Source: Sphaerotilus uruguayifluvii (GTDB lineage: Bacteria > Pseudomonadota > Gammaproteobacteria > Burkholderiales > Burkholderiaceae_C). Taken from it: 64,000 bases of DNA. The position numbers were made by a program, and so were the translations under genes. How positions within the stretch are numbered: position 1 is the stretch's first letter; every line of letters begins with the position of its first letter. Location of the stretch: contig NZ_JABSNM010000006.1 in the NCBI RefSeq assembly GCF_013294065.1, positions 36,883 through 100,882 of the forward strand, read 5' to 3'. Below are positions 1 to 14,367 of this stretch, in pieces. The notes below the pieces were generated by a model that saw only the letters and a list, made by a program, of their open reading frames with translations, ran no database searches and was not told where the DNA came from.

Positions 1-2
1 AC

Positions 3-149
3 CTGCCCGGCCCGTCGCGCCCGGCCTGGGCGTCCGGCGCCGCGGCCACCTCTTCCGTTTCTTCCTCCTTGCCCGCGTCGGCCGTATCGCCGGGCGAGAA
101 CGTGGCCTGTCCCGCATCCATCAACGACAACAGAGAGCTCGAACCATGA
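3..149 (+). CDS. C-terminal tail of an unidentified upstream protein (partial)
   Basis: An open frame runs in from the left edge and ends with a TGA whose last three bases overlap the ATG of the next gene (ATGA at 146-149). About 48 residues are visible, rich in Pro, Ala and Ser and ending NDNRELEP. There is no recognisable domain. NarL-type response regulators are often translationally coupled to their sensor kinase, so a histidine kinase tail is a reasonable guess, but nothing in the visible residues proves it. The opposite strand (1-121) is also open, so strand assignment is not certain. Confidence 0.35.
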   Translation: MPGPSRPAWASGAAATSSVSSSLPASAVSPGENVACPASINDNRELEP

Positions 150-808
150 ACGGCAATCCCGCCTCGCACGACCGCCAGCGGCTGCGCATTCTCGTCGTCG
201 ACGACCATCCGATGATCCGCAACGGCCTGGCCGCGATGATCCGCGGCGAGCCGGACTTCGATCTGGTCGGCGAGGCCTCGCATGGCGCCGACGCGGTGCG
301 CATCGCGCCGGACCTGGCGCCCGACGTGGTGCTGATGGACCTGCTGATGCCGCAGATGGACGGCGTCGAGGCGATGACGCGGCTGCGCCCGCTGCTGCCC
401 TCGACCCGCTTCGTCATCCTGACCAGCCTGACCGAGCCGGCCGAGGTGCAGCGCGCGCTGCAGGCCGGCGCCAGCGGCTACCTGACCAAGACCGCCTCGG
501 CGCAGGAGCTGGTCAACGTGATCCGCGCCGCGCACGGCGGGCGCCGGGTGCTGTCGCCGGAGGCCACCGAGGCGCTGATCGCCGCGTCGCAGACCGGCCA
601 GCCCGGTGCCGACCTGACGCAGCGCGAGCGCGAGCTGCTGACGCTGATGGCGCGCGGCCTGACCAACCAGGACATCGCCGAGCAGCTGCACATCGCGCTG
701 CCGACCGTCAAGTTCCACATCACCAACATCCTGTCCAAGCTGGGCGTGGGCAACCGCACCGAGGCGGTGCTGCTGGCGCTCAAGCACCGGCTGGTGCCGC
801 CGGCCTGA
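146..808 (+). CDS. NarL/FixJ-family response regulator
   Basis: 220 residues in two parts. The N-terminal receiver has the acidic pair D19-D20, phosphoacceptor D65 in VLMDLLMP, switch residues T93-S94 and the conserved K115 in GYLTK. The C-terminal LuxR-type helix-turn-helix (about 150-215) has the usual LTQRERELLTLMARGLTNQDIA start and a VKFHITNILSKLGV recognition region. All catalytic and switch residues are present, so it should be phosphorylated by a partner kinase and bind DNA. The start ATG overlaps the stop of the partial upstream frame, and an AGAGAG purine run lies 5' of it. Target genes cannot be told from the sequence. Confidence 0.93.
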   Translation: MNGNPASHDRQRLRILVVDDHPMIRNGLAAMIRGEPDFDLVGEASHGADAVRIAPDLAPDVVLMDLLMPQMDGVEAMTRLRPLLPSTRFVILTSLTEPAEVQRALQAGASGYLTKTASAQELVNVIRAAHGGRRVLSPEATEALIAASQTGQPGADLTQRERELLTLMARGLTNQDIAEQLHIALPTVKFHITNILSKLGVGNRTEAVLLALKHRLVPPA

Positions 809-937
809 GCGGTGCGTGCGGCGGCGGGCTCAGCGGCGGAGCCATGCTTTGGACGGGTGCGCCGGCCGGGCCCCACGGCCACACTTCTTCCTGCGGGCTG
901 CTTGTCCTCCCCCGCGGACGGCCCGCAGGGAACATAA

Positions 938-1066
938 CTGGCAGGGAGGAGCTTTTTTCATAATTCAAGGAATCTGCCAGATTCCCCTCGATCCCGGGAT
1001 CCCCGGGGGCGGTGCGGCGGGCGTGCCTCGATCGATACTCGGCGAAGTTCATCTTCGCTGATCGAC
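938..1066 (+). promoter_or_regulatory. Leader of the secreted-protein gene with two inverted repeats
   Basis: The 258-bp gap 809-1066 holds no gene. Within it CTGGCAG (938-944) and CTGCCAG (974-980) form a perfect 7-bp inverted repeat around an A/T-rich stretch that includes the -10-like hexamer CATAAT (959-964). A second hairpin, GCGAAG (1042-1047) and CTTCGC (1053-1058), ends 8 bases before the ATG at 1067, where a Shine-Dalgarno site would normally be. I see no good Shine-Dalgarno sequence. Regulatory function is inferred only. Confidence 0.35.
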
Positions 1067-2221
1067 ATGGCCGCCCGCCTTCGCCTTTTCTCTCCCCTTC
1101 TTTCCTGTCTGCCTGCCGTGCTGCTGGCGCTGCTGCCGTGCGCACCCGGCAGGGCCGCCGCGGCCGAGCCCGCGCCGATGATCGCCGGCTGCGAGATGTT
1201 TCCGCCGCAGGCGGTGTTCAACCAGCGCATCGACGACGTGATGCGCTTCCCCGCCCATGCGCGCAGCGCCGAGTGGATCGGCATGATCGGCGCCGGCCGG
1301 GCGCTGCATCCGGACTGGGGCAGCGAGGCCGATCCGACGAAGACCGGCAAGTACTACGGCGTGCCGTGGAACGTCGTCGACGGCAGCGAGCGCACCACCC
1401 GCTGGCCGCTGGTCAACCACGCCATCGTCGATGCGCGCGACGGCAACGGCTCGGGCGCGCCCGACCAGAGCGACTGCGCCGTGCTCGAGCAGGGCCGCGC
1501 GACGATCCGGCGCGGCTGCGACGGCGTGATCCCGACGCGGCGGCGCTTTCCCTTCCCGCTCGACGGCCAGGTGCGCGCCGAGGGCGGGCAGTGCAGCGAT
1601 CCGGCACGCTGCGGCGACCGCCATGTGCTGGTGCTCGAGAAGGGCGCCGGCGGCGCCTGCCGGCTCTGGGAGAGCTACTTCAGCTACCAGGACAGCGCCG
1701 GGCGCTGGAGCGCCTACTCGACCGCGGCCTGGGACCTGAAGTCGCTGGCGATGCGTCCGGACGGCTGGACCTCGGGCGACGCGGCCGGCCTGCCGATCCT
1801 GCCGCTGCTGCTGCGTGCCGAGGAGGTCGAGTCGGGCGTGATCCGCCACGCGCTGCGGGTGACCTTCCGCGACGCGGTGCTCGACCGCCGCCATGTCTGG
1901 CCGGCACGCCACTCCGCGGGCAACACCCGCGCCGAGGGCATCCCGTTCGGCGCGCTGCTGCGCCTGCGCGCCGACTTCGAGATCCCGTTCTGGTGGAACG
2001 AGCAGTCGCGCACCGTCGCGCGGGCGATGCAGAAGTACGGCCTGTACGTCGCCGACATCGGCACGGACTTCTTCGTGCAGGGCGATCCGGACGAGCGCTG
2101 GAGCCCGGTCACGCTGATGACGCTGCGCCGACTCCGGCTCAACCAGTTCGAGTTCGTCGACACCGGCGCCTTCACCCGCCATCCGCGCTTCGACCCGGAT
2201 TCCTACGCGGCGAGCTGGTAG
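1067..2221 (+). CDS. Secreted protein of unknown function
   Basis: 384 residues. An N-terminal signal peptide (MAARLRLFSP, a Leu/Ala core, then APGRAAAAEP) predicts export. The mature part carries motifs I associate with a family of uncharacterised exported proteins: FNQRIDDV, YYGVPWNVVDG, GDRHVLVLEKG, CRLWESYFSY, RPDGWTSGDAAGLPILPLLL, FWWNEQSRTV and MQKYGLYVADIGTDFFVQGD. There are several Cys (C49, and others in the CRLWE and CAVLE regions) that may pair in the periplasm. No catalytic motif is evident. It stands alone between a response regulator and a terminator and may be transcribed from its own leader. I do not assign a function. Confidence 0.8.
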   Translation: MAARLRLFSPLLSCLPAVLLALLPCAPGRAAAAEPAPMIAGCEMFPPQAVFNQRIDDVMRFPAHARSAEWIGMIGAGRALHPDWGSEADPTKTGKYYGVPWNVVDGSERTTRWPLVNHAIVDARDGNGSGAPDQSDCAVLEQGRATIRRGCDGVIPTRRRFPFPLDGQVRAEGGQCSDPARCGDRHVLVLEKGAGGACRLWESYFSYQDSAGRWSAYSTAAWDLKSLAMRPDGWTSGDAAGLPILPLLLRAEEVESGVIRHALRVTFRDAVLDRRHVWPARHSAGNTRAEGIPFGALLRLRADFEIPFWWNEQSRTVARAMQKYGLYVADIGTDFFVQGDPDERWSPVTLMTLRRLRLNQFEFVDTGAFTRHPRFDPDSYAASW

Positions 2222-2384
2222 GCCGGGCCGCGCGAGGAACACGCGCGACACGCGGCGCGCGGCTGTCACCCGACCTCGGTCGGGGACGGTCCCGGCCGGG
2301 CAGCGGGCGTCAGCATGTCACGTGGCGGCCATCATGACGACGTCGGTTGCCGTGACTCCCCCCCGAAGGTGACCGACCCACGAG

Positions 2385-2406
2385 AAAACCCAGGGAGGGT
2401 TTTTTT
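2385..2406 (+). terminator. Rho-independent terminator after the secreted-protein gene
   Basis: AAAACCC (2385-2391), loop AGGGA, GGGTTTT (2397-2403) form a perfect 7-bp stem, followed by more T to 2406. It lies 164 bases past the stop at 2221 and ahead of the next gene, so it insulates the two. A separate CCCGCCG/CGGCGGG hairpin (2407-2424) follows directly. Confidence 0.75.
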
Positions 2407-2460
2407 CCCGCCGCACGCGGCGGGCAAGGGTCAGGCGTCAGGCACGCCTGGCAGGCCTGA
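2407..2460 (+). promoter_or_regulatory. Structured 5' leader of the DUF481 gene
   Basis: Downstream of the terminator, two more inverted repeats precede the gene at 2518: CCCGCCG (2407-2413)/CGGCGGG (2418-2424), and TCAGGC (2431-2436)/GCCTGA (2455-2460) enclosing a further AGGC...GCCT pairing. There is no clear -35/-10 pair and no strong Shine-Dalgarno sequence. It could be a mRNA leader structure or simply a G+C-rich hairpin run. Confidence 0.3.
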
Positions 2461-2517
2461 CGGGGGGGAAGACCGGAGTCCGTCCGAACGTGGCGGATCC
2501 GCCATCCGACACTCACG

Positions 2518-3318
2518 ATGCCCACGCTCATGAACCACCGCCTCGCGTCCGCCCTGCTGTCCGTCGTCGCCCTGGGAGCCGCCGCTGCCGCGCAGGCCCA
2601 GACCGCCGCCCCGGCCGCTCCGGCCGCCACGCAGAAGGCCGACGGCCGCTTCCGCGCCGCGCTGGGCCTCGGGGCGAGCCTGTCGTCCGGCAACAGCCGC
2701 ACCTCGAGCTTCTCGCTCGCCGGCCAGGGCGTCCGCATCACCGACCAGGACAAGCTGGGCGTGCAGGCCTCCGCGCTGTACGCGAGCAGCCAGGGCACCA
2801 CCACCGCCGAGCAGCTGCGTGCCGGCGCCCGCTACGACTACAACCTCGGCCCGAGCACCTTCGCCTTCGGCCTGGCGGACCTGGAGCACAACCGTCCGGC
2901 CAACCTGTCGCTGCGCGGCGTGGTCGGCGCCGGTGCCGGCCTGCACCTGATCCGCACCGAGACCGACACGCTCGACGTCTTCGGCGGCCTGGCCTGGAAC
3001 GCCGACCGCTATGTGGACGCCGCGCTGGTCGCCGGCGAGATGCGCTCGAGCTACAACTACGCCGCGGTGCTGCTCGGCGAGGAGTCGCAGCACCGCCTGA
3101 GCGACACCGTCAGCGTCTTCCAGCGCCTGACCGTGTACCCGAACCTGCGCGAGCGCGGCGAGTTCCGCGCCAGCTTCGGCTCGGGCCTGGCGGTGGCGCT
3201 GTCGAACGCGATGAACCTGAACGTCGGCCTGAGCTACGCCTACAACTCCGATCCGGGCGCCGGCCGCAAGAAGGGCGACACGCTGCTGACGACCGGCGTC
3301 TCGGTCAAGTTCGACTGA
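2518..3318 (+). CDS. DUF481 family outer-membrane beta-barrel protein (YdiY-like)
   Basis: 266 residues (262 if translation starts at the second ATG, 2530). The N-terminus has a signal peptide ending near AAAAQAQ, then an Ala/Pro spacer. The rest is made of alternating strands typical of the DUF481 (YdiY) salt-induced outer-membrane family: ALGLGASLSSGNSRTSSFS, LRAGARYDYNL, VFGGLAWNADRY, FQRLTVYPNLRERGEFRASF and a C-terminal LLTTGVSVKFD that ends in aromatic-hydrophobic strand residues as barrel proteins do. Role unknown; family members are thought to be monomeric outer-membrane barrels. It is preceded by a terminator and structured leader, so it is probably a single-gene unit. Confidence 0.85.
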   Translation: MPTLMNHRLASALLSVVALGAAAAAQAQTAAPAAPAATQKADGRFRAALGLGASLSSGNSRTSSFSLAGQGVRITDQDKLGVQASALYASSQGTTTAEQLRAGARYDYNLGPSTFAFGLADLEHNRPANLSLRGVVGAGAGLHLIRTETDTLDVFGGLAWNADRYVDAALVAGEMRSSYNYAAVLLGEESQHRLSDTVSVFQRLTVYPNLRERGEFRASFGSGLAVALSNAMNLNVGLSYAYNSDPGAGRKKGDTLLTTGVSVKFD

Positions 3319-3369
3319 ATGCAATGAGGTCGGCCGGTCGCCATGGCCGGCCGGTGCGGGGGAAGGGCC

Positions 3370-3837
3370 ATGTTCGATCTGGGCGTGATCTCGGTGGCGG
3401 TGCAGCTGCTGCTGATCCTGGTGCTGATGGCGCTGTTCTCGGGGCGGCGCCACCTGCGCAGCCGTCGCCGGCGCTACGACAACGACGGCCAGCATCGGCC
3501 CGATCCGGCGCGGCCGGCATCGCGGCCGTCCGAGGCCGGCGCCGGGCCGCGCACCCAGCCGCCGCCGCCGCGCGACGGCCTGCGCAGCGACGACCTGCTG
3601 CCGGCCTGCTTCGCCGACACCTGCGCCGACTGGGCGCCGCGCGGCGGCTCGCGCACCGCGGCGGCTGCCGCACGCACCGATCCCCGCGCCGAGGCCATCG
3701 ACCTCGATCCGCCGTTGCACTGCAGCACGCTCGATCTGCCCTTCGAGGACGGGGTGGCGGTCCGCCGCCGCCGGTCCGCCGACGCGGTGCCGTCGTTGTC
3801 CTGCACAATCGGGCGCCCGGTGCACATGCACGCCTGA
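3370..3837 (+). CDS. Small hypothetical membrane protein
   Basis: 155 residues from the ATG at 3370, chosen because GGGGAAGG lies just upstream; an earlier in-frame ATG at 3343 has no such site. The first 30 residues form one hydrophobic helix (VQLLLILVLMALF) followed by a basic RRHLRSRRRRY stretch, so it is probably a single-pass inner-membrane protein with the tail in the cytoplasm. The tail is Pro/Arg-rich and low complexity. It ends 9 bases before parC and may be co-transcribed with it. No family recognised; codon usage in the helix region looks genuine, less clearly so in the tail. Confidence 0.5.
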   Translation: MFDLGVISVAVQLLLILVLMALFSGRRHLRSRRRRYDNDGQHRPDPARPASRPSEAGAGPRTQPPPPRDGLRSDDLLPACFADTCADWAPRGGSRTAAAAARTDPRAEAIDLDPPLHCSTLDLPFEDGVAVRRRRSADAVPSLSCTIGRPVHMHA

Positions 3838-3846
3838 TGCCCGACG

Positions 3847-6189
<2,343 letters not shown>

Positions 6190-6216
6190 GCCTGTCCGTG
6201 AGCCGGCCCGCCGCGC

Positions 6217-6579
6217 TCAGGCCAGGCGGCTCACCACCGAGAGCAGCTGCCGCGGGCTGAAGGGCTTGGTCAGGAAGGCGCTGGCGCCGGATTCCAGGCC
6301 GCGGCGCCGGTCGGCCGCGTCGGTCTTCGAGGTCAGCATGATGACCGGCGTGCGCCGCAGCGCGGCGTCGCCGCGCAGGCGCTGACAGACCGCGAAGCCG
6401 TCGAGCGCCCCCGGCATCACCACGTCGAGCAGCACCAGGTCCGGGCGCAGGCGCAGCGCGGCGGCCAGGCCGGCGCTGCCGTCGCCGGCCTCGTGGACCT
6501 CGAGATGCTCGATCTCCAGGGTCAGCCGGATCAGCTCCCGGATCTCGGGCTGGTCGTCGATGACGAGAACATGCTTCAT
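6217..6579 (-). CDS. Stand-alone receiver-domain protein (CheY-like)
   Basis: 120 residues, a single receiver domain with nothing attached. D8-D9, phosphoacceptor D52 (VLLDVVMPG), T83 and K105 (FLTKPFSP) are all present. The start MKHVLVIDD at 6579 was chosen over a longer frame because the receiver fold begins there and GGAAG lies upstream. It lies divergent from a chemoreceptor and a hybrid kinase and may relay phosphate from one of the local or distant kinases. The GALDG insertion after the MP motif resembles receivers of the DivK/PilG type more than true CheY. Its output partner is unknown. Confidence 0.88.
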   Translation of the reverse strand: MKHVLVIDDQPEIRELIRLTLEIEHLEVHEAGDGSAGLAAALRLRPDLVLLDVVMPGALDGFAVCQRLRGDAALRRTPVIMLTSKTDAADRRRGLESGASAFLTKPFSPRQLLSVVSRLA

Positions 6580-6752
6580 GCGCGGCTTCCGGTGGGCACC
6601 CAGGAGGAGATGCTGGCCACTGTAGGCCGGCGCGGCCGGCGCGATGGCGTGAACAGCCCCGCGGCGTCGCGGCTGTTCGTCCGGCCGGGCGAGGGCGGGC
6701 GCGTCTACGCTGGCGGTCACCCGTTCCTCCGCCCCTTCCCTGGCTCCCGCCG

Positions 6753-8162
6753 ATGCCCGAACGCTCCATGGACTCGCCTTCATCCGCCCGCCCGAGCCGG
6801 CTGGACCGCCTGTTCGCCACCAGCCCGCGCCTGCGCCCGCTGCTGCTGCTGGCGCTGCCGGCGGTGGCCGGCGCGGCGGCGCTGCCGTGGGTCGCTCCGG
6901 GACAGGCGCTCGCCCCGCTGCCCGGCGCGCTGGTGCTGATGCTGCTGCCGCTGTCGCAGCGCTGGCCGCTGCCGCTGGGTGCGGCGCTGGTGCAGGCCGG
7001 CTCGCTGGCGGCGGCGGGCGCGGCCACCGGCCCGGCGCTGCCCTGGCTGCTGCTGGCAGCCGCGCAGGGCGTCTTCGGCGCGCTGGACGCGCGGGTGCGC
7101 GCCGGCCAGGCGCGTGCGCTGTTCGATGTCGATTTCCTGGTGCGAGCGATGGGCCGCTCCGGGCGCATCCACCTCAATCTCGAGGTGCTGCGGGCCGAGA
7201 CGCCGCTGGGCCAGCGGCTGAAGGACGTGCAGGAGCGCGTCGGCCAGATGCTGGCGCAGGCACGACGCTCCGCGCAGTCGACGGGCGAGTCCGCAGCCAC
7301 GCTGCAGGACAGCGGCCAGCGCCTGGGCGAGCGCAGCGAGCAGGCCGCGCGCGAGCTCGGCGACGTGGCGGTGTCGCTCGACCAGATCGCGGTGATCGTC
7401 AAGGACAGCGCCGGCGCGGCGATGGCCGCGCGCGCCACCGCGCAGTCGGCCACCGCGCTGGCGCGCGAGGGCGGCGAGATCGTCGCGCGCATGGTCTCGC
7501 AGATGCACCGCATCGACACCGACGCGCGCCGCATCACCGACATCATCGGCGTGATCGACGCGATCGCCTTCCAGACCAACATCCTGGCGCTGAACGCGGC
7601 GGTGGAGGCCGCGCGCGCCGGCGAGCAGGGCCGCGGCTTCGCGGTGGTCGCCGCCGAGGTGCGCACGCTGGCGCAGCGCGTCACCCGCGCCGCGGCGGAG
7701 ATCAAGGGCCTGATCGGCGAATCGGTGCAGGCCTCGACCGAGGGCAGCGCGCTGGCCTCGGTGGCCGGCACGACGATCGAGCGGCTCAGCGAGGCGGTGG
7801 CCCGGGTCGACACCACCTTCCACGACCTCTCGGCCGACACCAACGAGCATGCCGACGGGCTGCTGGCGATGCGCGACACGCTGTTCGCGCTGCGCGAGAC
7901 CACCCGGGAGAACCTGCAGCTCGCCACCGAGACCTTCGCGATCGCCGACACGCTGGCCGAGCAGGCGCGCGGCCTCGATGGCGTGCTGGCGGAGTTCCGG
8001 CTGTCGGGCGACGCGGTCGGTGCGGTCGGCACCGGCGTGCCGCTGCCGCTGCCGCGGGCGTCCGCGACCCCGTCGGCACCCGCCGCGCCGCATGCCGCGC
8101 CGCATGCCGACTCCCGCGCGACACCGGCCCCGGCCGGCCAGGGCCTTGTCGAGTTCTTCTGA
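6753..8162 (+). CDS. Methyl-accepting chemotaxis protein without a periplasmic sensor domain
   Basis: 469 residues. The N-terminal 120 residues are a run of hydrophobic helices ([59 protein letters not shown]) with no sizeable periplasmic loop and no obvious HAMP. A long cytoplasmic coiled coil follows with the highly conserved signalling hairpin [20 protein letters not shown]...[19 protein letters not shown]. The tail is Ala/Pro-rich and lacks an NWETF-type receptor-methylase tether. It should sense a membrane or cytoplasmic cue and control a CheA. Start uncertain: ATG 6768 is also possible. The next gene begins about 40 bases after its stop. Confidence 0.9.
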   Translation: MPERSMDSPSSARPSRLDRLFATSPRLRPLLLLALPAVAGAAALPWVAPGQALAPLPGALVLMLLPLSQRWPLPLGAALVQAGSLAAAGAATGPALPWLLLAAAQGVFGALDARVRAGQARALFDVDFLVRAMGRSGRIHLNLEVLRAETPLGQRLKDVQERVGQMLAQARRSAQSTGESAATLQDSGQRLGERSEQAARELGDVAVSLDQIAVIVKDSAGAAMAARATAQSATALAREGGEIVARMVSQMHRIDTDARRITDIIGVIDAIAFQTNILALNAAVEAARAGEQGRGFAVVAAEVRTLAQRVTRAAAEIKGLIGESVQASTEGSALASVAGTTIERLSEAVARVDTTFHDLSADTNEHADGLLAMRDTLFALRETTRENLQLATETFAIADTLAEQARGLDGVLAEFRLSGDAVGAVGTGVPLPLPRASATPSAPAAPHAAPHADSRATPAPAGQGLVEFF

Positions 8163-8202
8163 TCCCGGCCCGCGGGCGGCCCTGCGGCAGGTGCTGGAGG
8201 TG

Positions 8203-11929
<3,727 letters not shown>

Positions 11930-11946
<17 letters not shown>

Positions 11947-12772
11947 GCCCGGGCAGGAACTCGATGCCGGTGCGCCGGACCAGCTCCGCGTAGGAAATCG
12001 GCCGCGGGAAGGTGGCGTCGTCGCGGTTGTCGATCCAGTAGGCCCAGGCGCGGTTCTCGACGGTGTCGTAGACCAGCTTGTAGAGCTGCGACGGCACCCA
12101 GACCCGGTTGTCGCCGATGGTGCGGGGACGGTCCGGGAAGACCGGGCCGGTGTAGACCTGCACCGCGCCCTTGCTGCGCATCACGTACTTGCGCGTGGCC
12201 TTCTCGATGTCGGCCCAGGGGCCGCGGTTGTTCTGCGGCGCCTGCGGCACCATGTTGGACATCGAGAAGCTCTGCGCCATCGCCGAGGCGGTCGGCATGT
12301 CGGCCGCCGGCGCCATGTGGCCGCGGTCGAAGCCGGAGCTGCGGTAGTCGTCCGGCGTCGAGCGCTCCGACGAGGGCAGGCGCGCCTCCGGATAGAAGCG
12401 GTTGGTGCGCTCCTCGTCGCGGGCGTCGTTCAGCTGGCGCCGCGTCAGCCGCTCGATCACCAGCACCGGCGTGCGGCTCTGGCCGGAATGGACGACGGCG
12501 AAGGCATCGAAGCAGACCTCGCGCAGCCGGCGCTGCGGCGCGAGATCCACCCGCGGCAGCACGTCCTTGCCGGGAAAGAACTGCGGGCAGCGGCTGCTGC
12601 CGCCGGGATAGCCCAGCGGCCCGCCGGTGGCGGGTGCGGCCGGCGTCTCCGGCTTCTGGGCCGACTTCGGCAGGAAGGACTTGAACGGCGAATCGAAGGC
12701 CGGGGCGGCGGGCGGCAGCAGCAGGGCGGCCGTGCCGGCCAGGATGGCGAGGAGGGGGCGGATCGAGGACAC
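11930..12772 (-). CDS. Secreted DNA/RNA non-specific endonuclease
   Basis: 280 residues with a signal peptide (MSSIRPLLAILAGTAALLLPPAAPA). It belongs to the beta-beta-alpha-metal (NucA/Serratia nuclease) family: the motif DRGHMAPAAD contains the general base H152, and the downstream SNMVPQAPQNNRGPW supplies the metal-binding Asn. The mature enzyme should degrade nucleic acids in the periplasm or outside the cell using Mg2+. A Pro-rich linker (31-60) separates the signal from the nuclease fold. Its stop codon lies inside the 3' end of the hybrid kinase gene (17-bp tail-to-tail overlap). It is transcribed away from the neighbouring exported-protein pair. Confidence 0.93.
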
Positions 12773-12919
12773 GTCGGGACAGGGGCGGAAAAGGGGGGGG
12801 CGCCGCGGGGCGCGCAGATGAAGGACAGATGAAGGGGCGTGACACTAACCGAAGTCGGTGCGGAACACCGCGTTCATCGCCGGGTCGACGCAGCGGAGCC
12901 GCTGATACCGTCGCTGACC

Positions 12920-13414
12920 ATGAAGATCTCCTCCTTGCCGAATCTCCTGCTGCCGGCCGCGCTGGCGCTGCTGTCGGGCGTGTCGCTGGCGCTGCCGGCG
13001 GTCGCGGCCAGCACCGCCGCCTCGTCGGCCTCCGACAGCGCCTCCTCGGCCGTCGGCAGCCTGTCCACCTCGATCGGCCAGTCCAGCCGCAGCTCGTCGA
13101 AGGGCGACCTGGCCGCCGGCGACTGGCGCGTCGTCGATGTCGCCGAGGCGCCGGCCGGCGCGGGCGACGGCACCGTGCCCGGTCCGGCGCTGCTGGCGCT
13201 GACGCTGCAGGCCGAGCCGGGCGGCACCGAGCTGGTGCTGAAGCTGCCGCGCGCGCTGGCCGAGCGCCAGGCGCTGGTTGCCGGCGAGCGCCTGAGCGTG
13301 CGCCGCCAGGGCTGGGGCTTCGAGCTGGCCCGCGCCGGCGTGGCCGAACCCTTCTTCCTGGTGGTCGACGACACCACCCACCGTGAGCTCGGTTCGCGCC
13401 AGGTCGGCGCGTGA
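12920..13414 (+). CDS. Exported hypothetical protein
   Basis: 164 residues from ATG 12920, where a clear signal peptide begins (MKISSLPNLLLPAALALLSG...AVAAS); a longer frame from 12839 lacks one. A Ser/Ala-rich linker (about 30-65) precedes a compact domain of about 100 residues with many beta-strand-like segments (GDWRVVDVAEAP, ALLALTLQAEPGGTELVLKLP, AGERLSVRRQGWGFELAR, PFFLVVDD). No family recognised. The stop overlaps the GTG start of the next gene (GTGA), so the two are coupled and probably work together in the envelope. Confidence 0.75.
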   Translation: MKISSLPNLLLPAALALLSGVSLALPAVAASTAASSASDSASSAVGSLSTSIGQSSRSSSKGDLAAGDWRVVDVAEAPAGAGDGTVPGPALLALTLQAEPGGTELVLKLPRALAERQALVAGERLSVRRQGWGFELARAGVAEPFFLVVDDTTHRELGSRQVGA

Positions 13415-14367
13415 GGCCGGCGCACGCCCGGCCCGGGCGGCGTGCCGTGCGTGCCGGCGTGCTGGCCGGCGTGCTGCTGCTCGGCGCCACCGGCGCCCGC
13501 GCCGACCTGCTGGGCCTGTGCGCGGCCGCACCCGACCCCGGCGCGCAGGCGATCGGCCGCATGCTGACGCTGGCCGCCCGGGTGCGCACCGAGCTCGAGG
13601 GTTCGGGCCGGCGGGTCGCGCTGGTGTCGCGCTCCGGGCTCGACCTGGGCCGCATCGGGCACCGCCACTCGCATGCCGGCTTCAGCGTGCGCGCCAGCGC
13701 CGACGGGCCCTGGTCGGTGCGCCAGCTCTACTACGCCTGCGAGCAGGGCCGCGCGCAGCTGTTCGACCAGGGCCTGGGCGGCTTCCTGGCCGGCGTCGAC
13801 GATGTGCGGCTCGGCTACCTGTCGGTGGTGCTGCTGCCGCCGGGCGAGGACGTGGCGCTGGAGGCCGCGCTGCTCGATGCCGGCCGCTCGCTGGAGGTGC
13901 TCGGCGGTCGCTACAGCCCGAACGCCTACGCCTTCTCCACCCTCTACCAGAACTGCAACCAGTGGGCGGTCGAGCTGATCGCCACCGCCGCCGGCGCCGC
14001 TCCCGGCCGCACCGCCGCGCAGGACTGGCTGCGCCGCACCGGCTACCAGCCCAGCCGCATCGAGCTGCCCACCTGGGCGATCGACCTGACGCGGCTGATG
14101 CCCTGGCTGCATCATGACGATCATCCGCCCGAGGCGCTGGCCGCGGGCCGGATGCAGGTCAGCCTGCCGGCCTCGCTCGAGGCCTTCGTGCATCAGCGCT
14201 GGCCGGCGGCCGAGCGGATGGAGTTCTGCCACGCCGACGGCCGCGCGGTGCTGCACCGCGGCTGGACGCCGGTGGCCGAGGGCTGCGCGCCCGGACCGGG
14301 CGACGAGGTGTTCGCGCTGGACGCTCCGGTTGCCCGGGCTGTTCAGGCTCCTCCGCAGGCGCGCTGA
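13411..14367 (+). CDS. DUF2145 family exported protein
   Basis: 318 residues, GTG start overlapping the previous stop. It has a signal peptide (GVLAGVLLLGATGARA). The body matches the DUF2145 family as I know it: LVSRSGLDLGRIGHRHSHAGFSV, WSVRQLYYACEQGRAQLFDQGLGGFL, YSPNAYAFSTLYQNCNQWAVELIA and CHADGRAVLHRGWTPVAEGC. The H-x-H-A-G segment and the YQNCNQW cysteine resemble the His and Cys regions of papain-like (NlpC/P60-type) folds, which would suggest a cysteine hydrolase, but this is inference. Coupled to the upstream exported gene; its 3' end overlaps araC tail-to-tail by 25 bp. Confidence 0.8.
   Translation: MRPAHARPGRRAVRAGVLAGVLLLGATGARADLLGLCAAAPDPGAQAIGRMLTLAARVRTELEGSGRRVALVSRSGLDLGRIGHRHSHAGFSVRASADGPWSVRQLYYACEQGRAQLFDQGLGGFLAGVDDVRLGYLSVVLLPPGEDVALEAALLDAGRSLEVLGGRYSPNAYAFSTLYQNCNQWAVELIATAAGAAPGRTAAQDWLRRTGYQPSRIELPTWAIDLTRLMPWLHHDDHPPEALAAGRMQVSLPASLEAFVHQRWPAAERMEFCHADGRAVLHRGWTPVAEGCAPGPGDEVFALDAPVARAVQAPPQAR

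Noticed and set aside
939..953. Sigma-54-like promoter TGGCAG...GC upstream of the secreted-protein gene
   Set aside because: The GG-to-GC spacing is one base short, which abolishes sigma-54 recognition.
2222..2384. Possible small gene after the secreted protein
   Set aside because: Short frames here lack a ribosome site and coding pattern; the stretch ends in a terminator.
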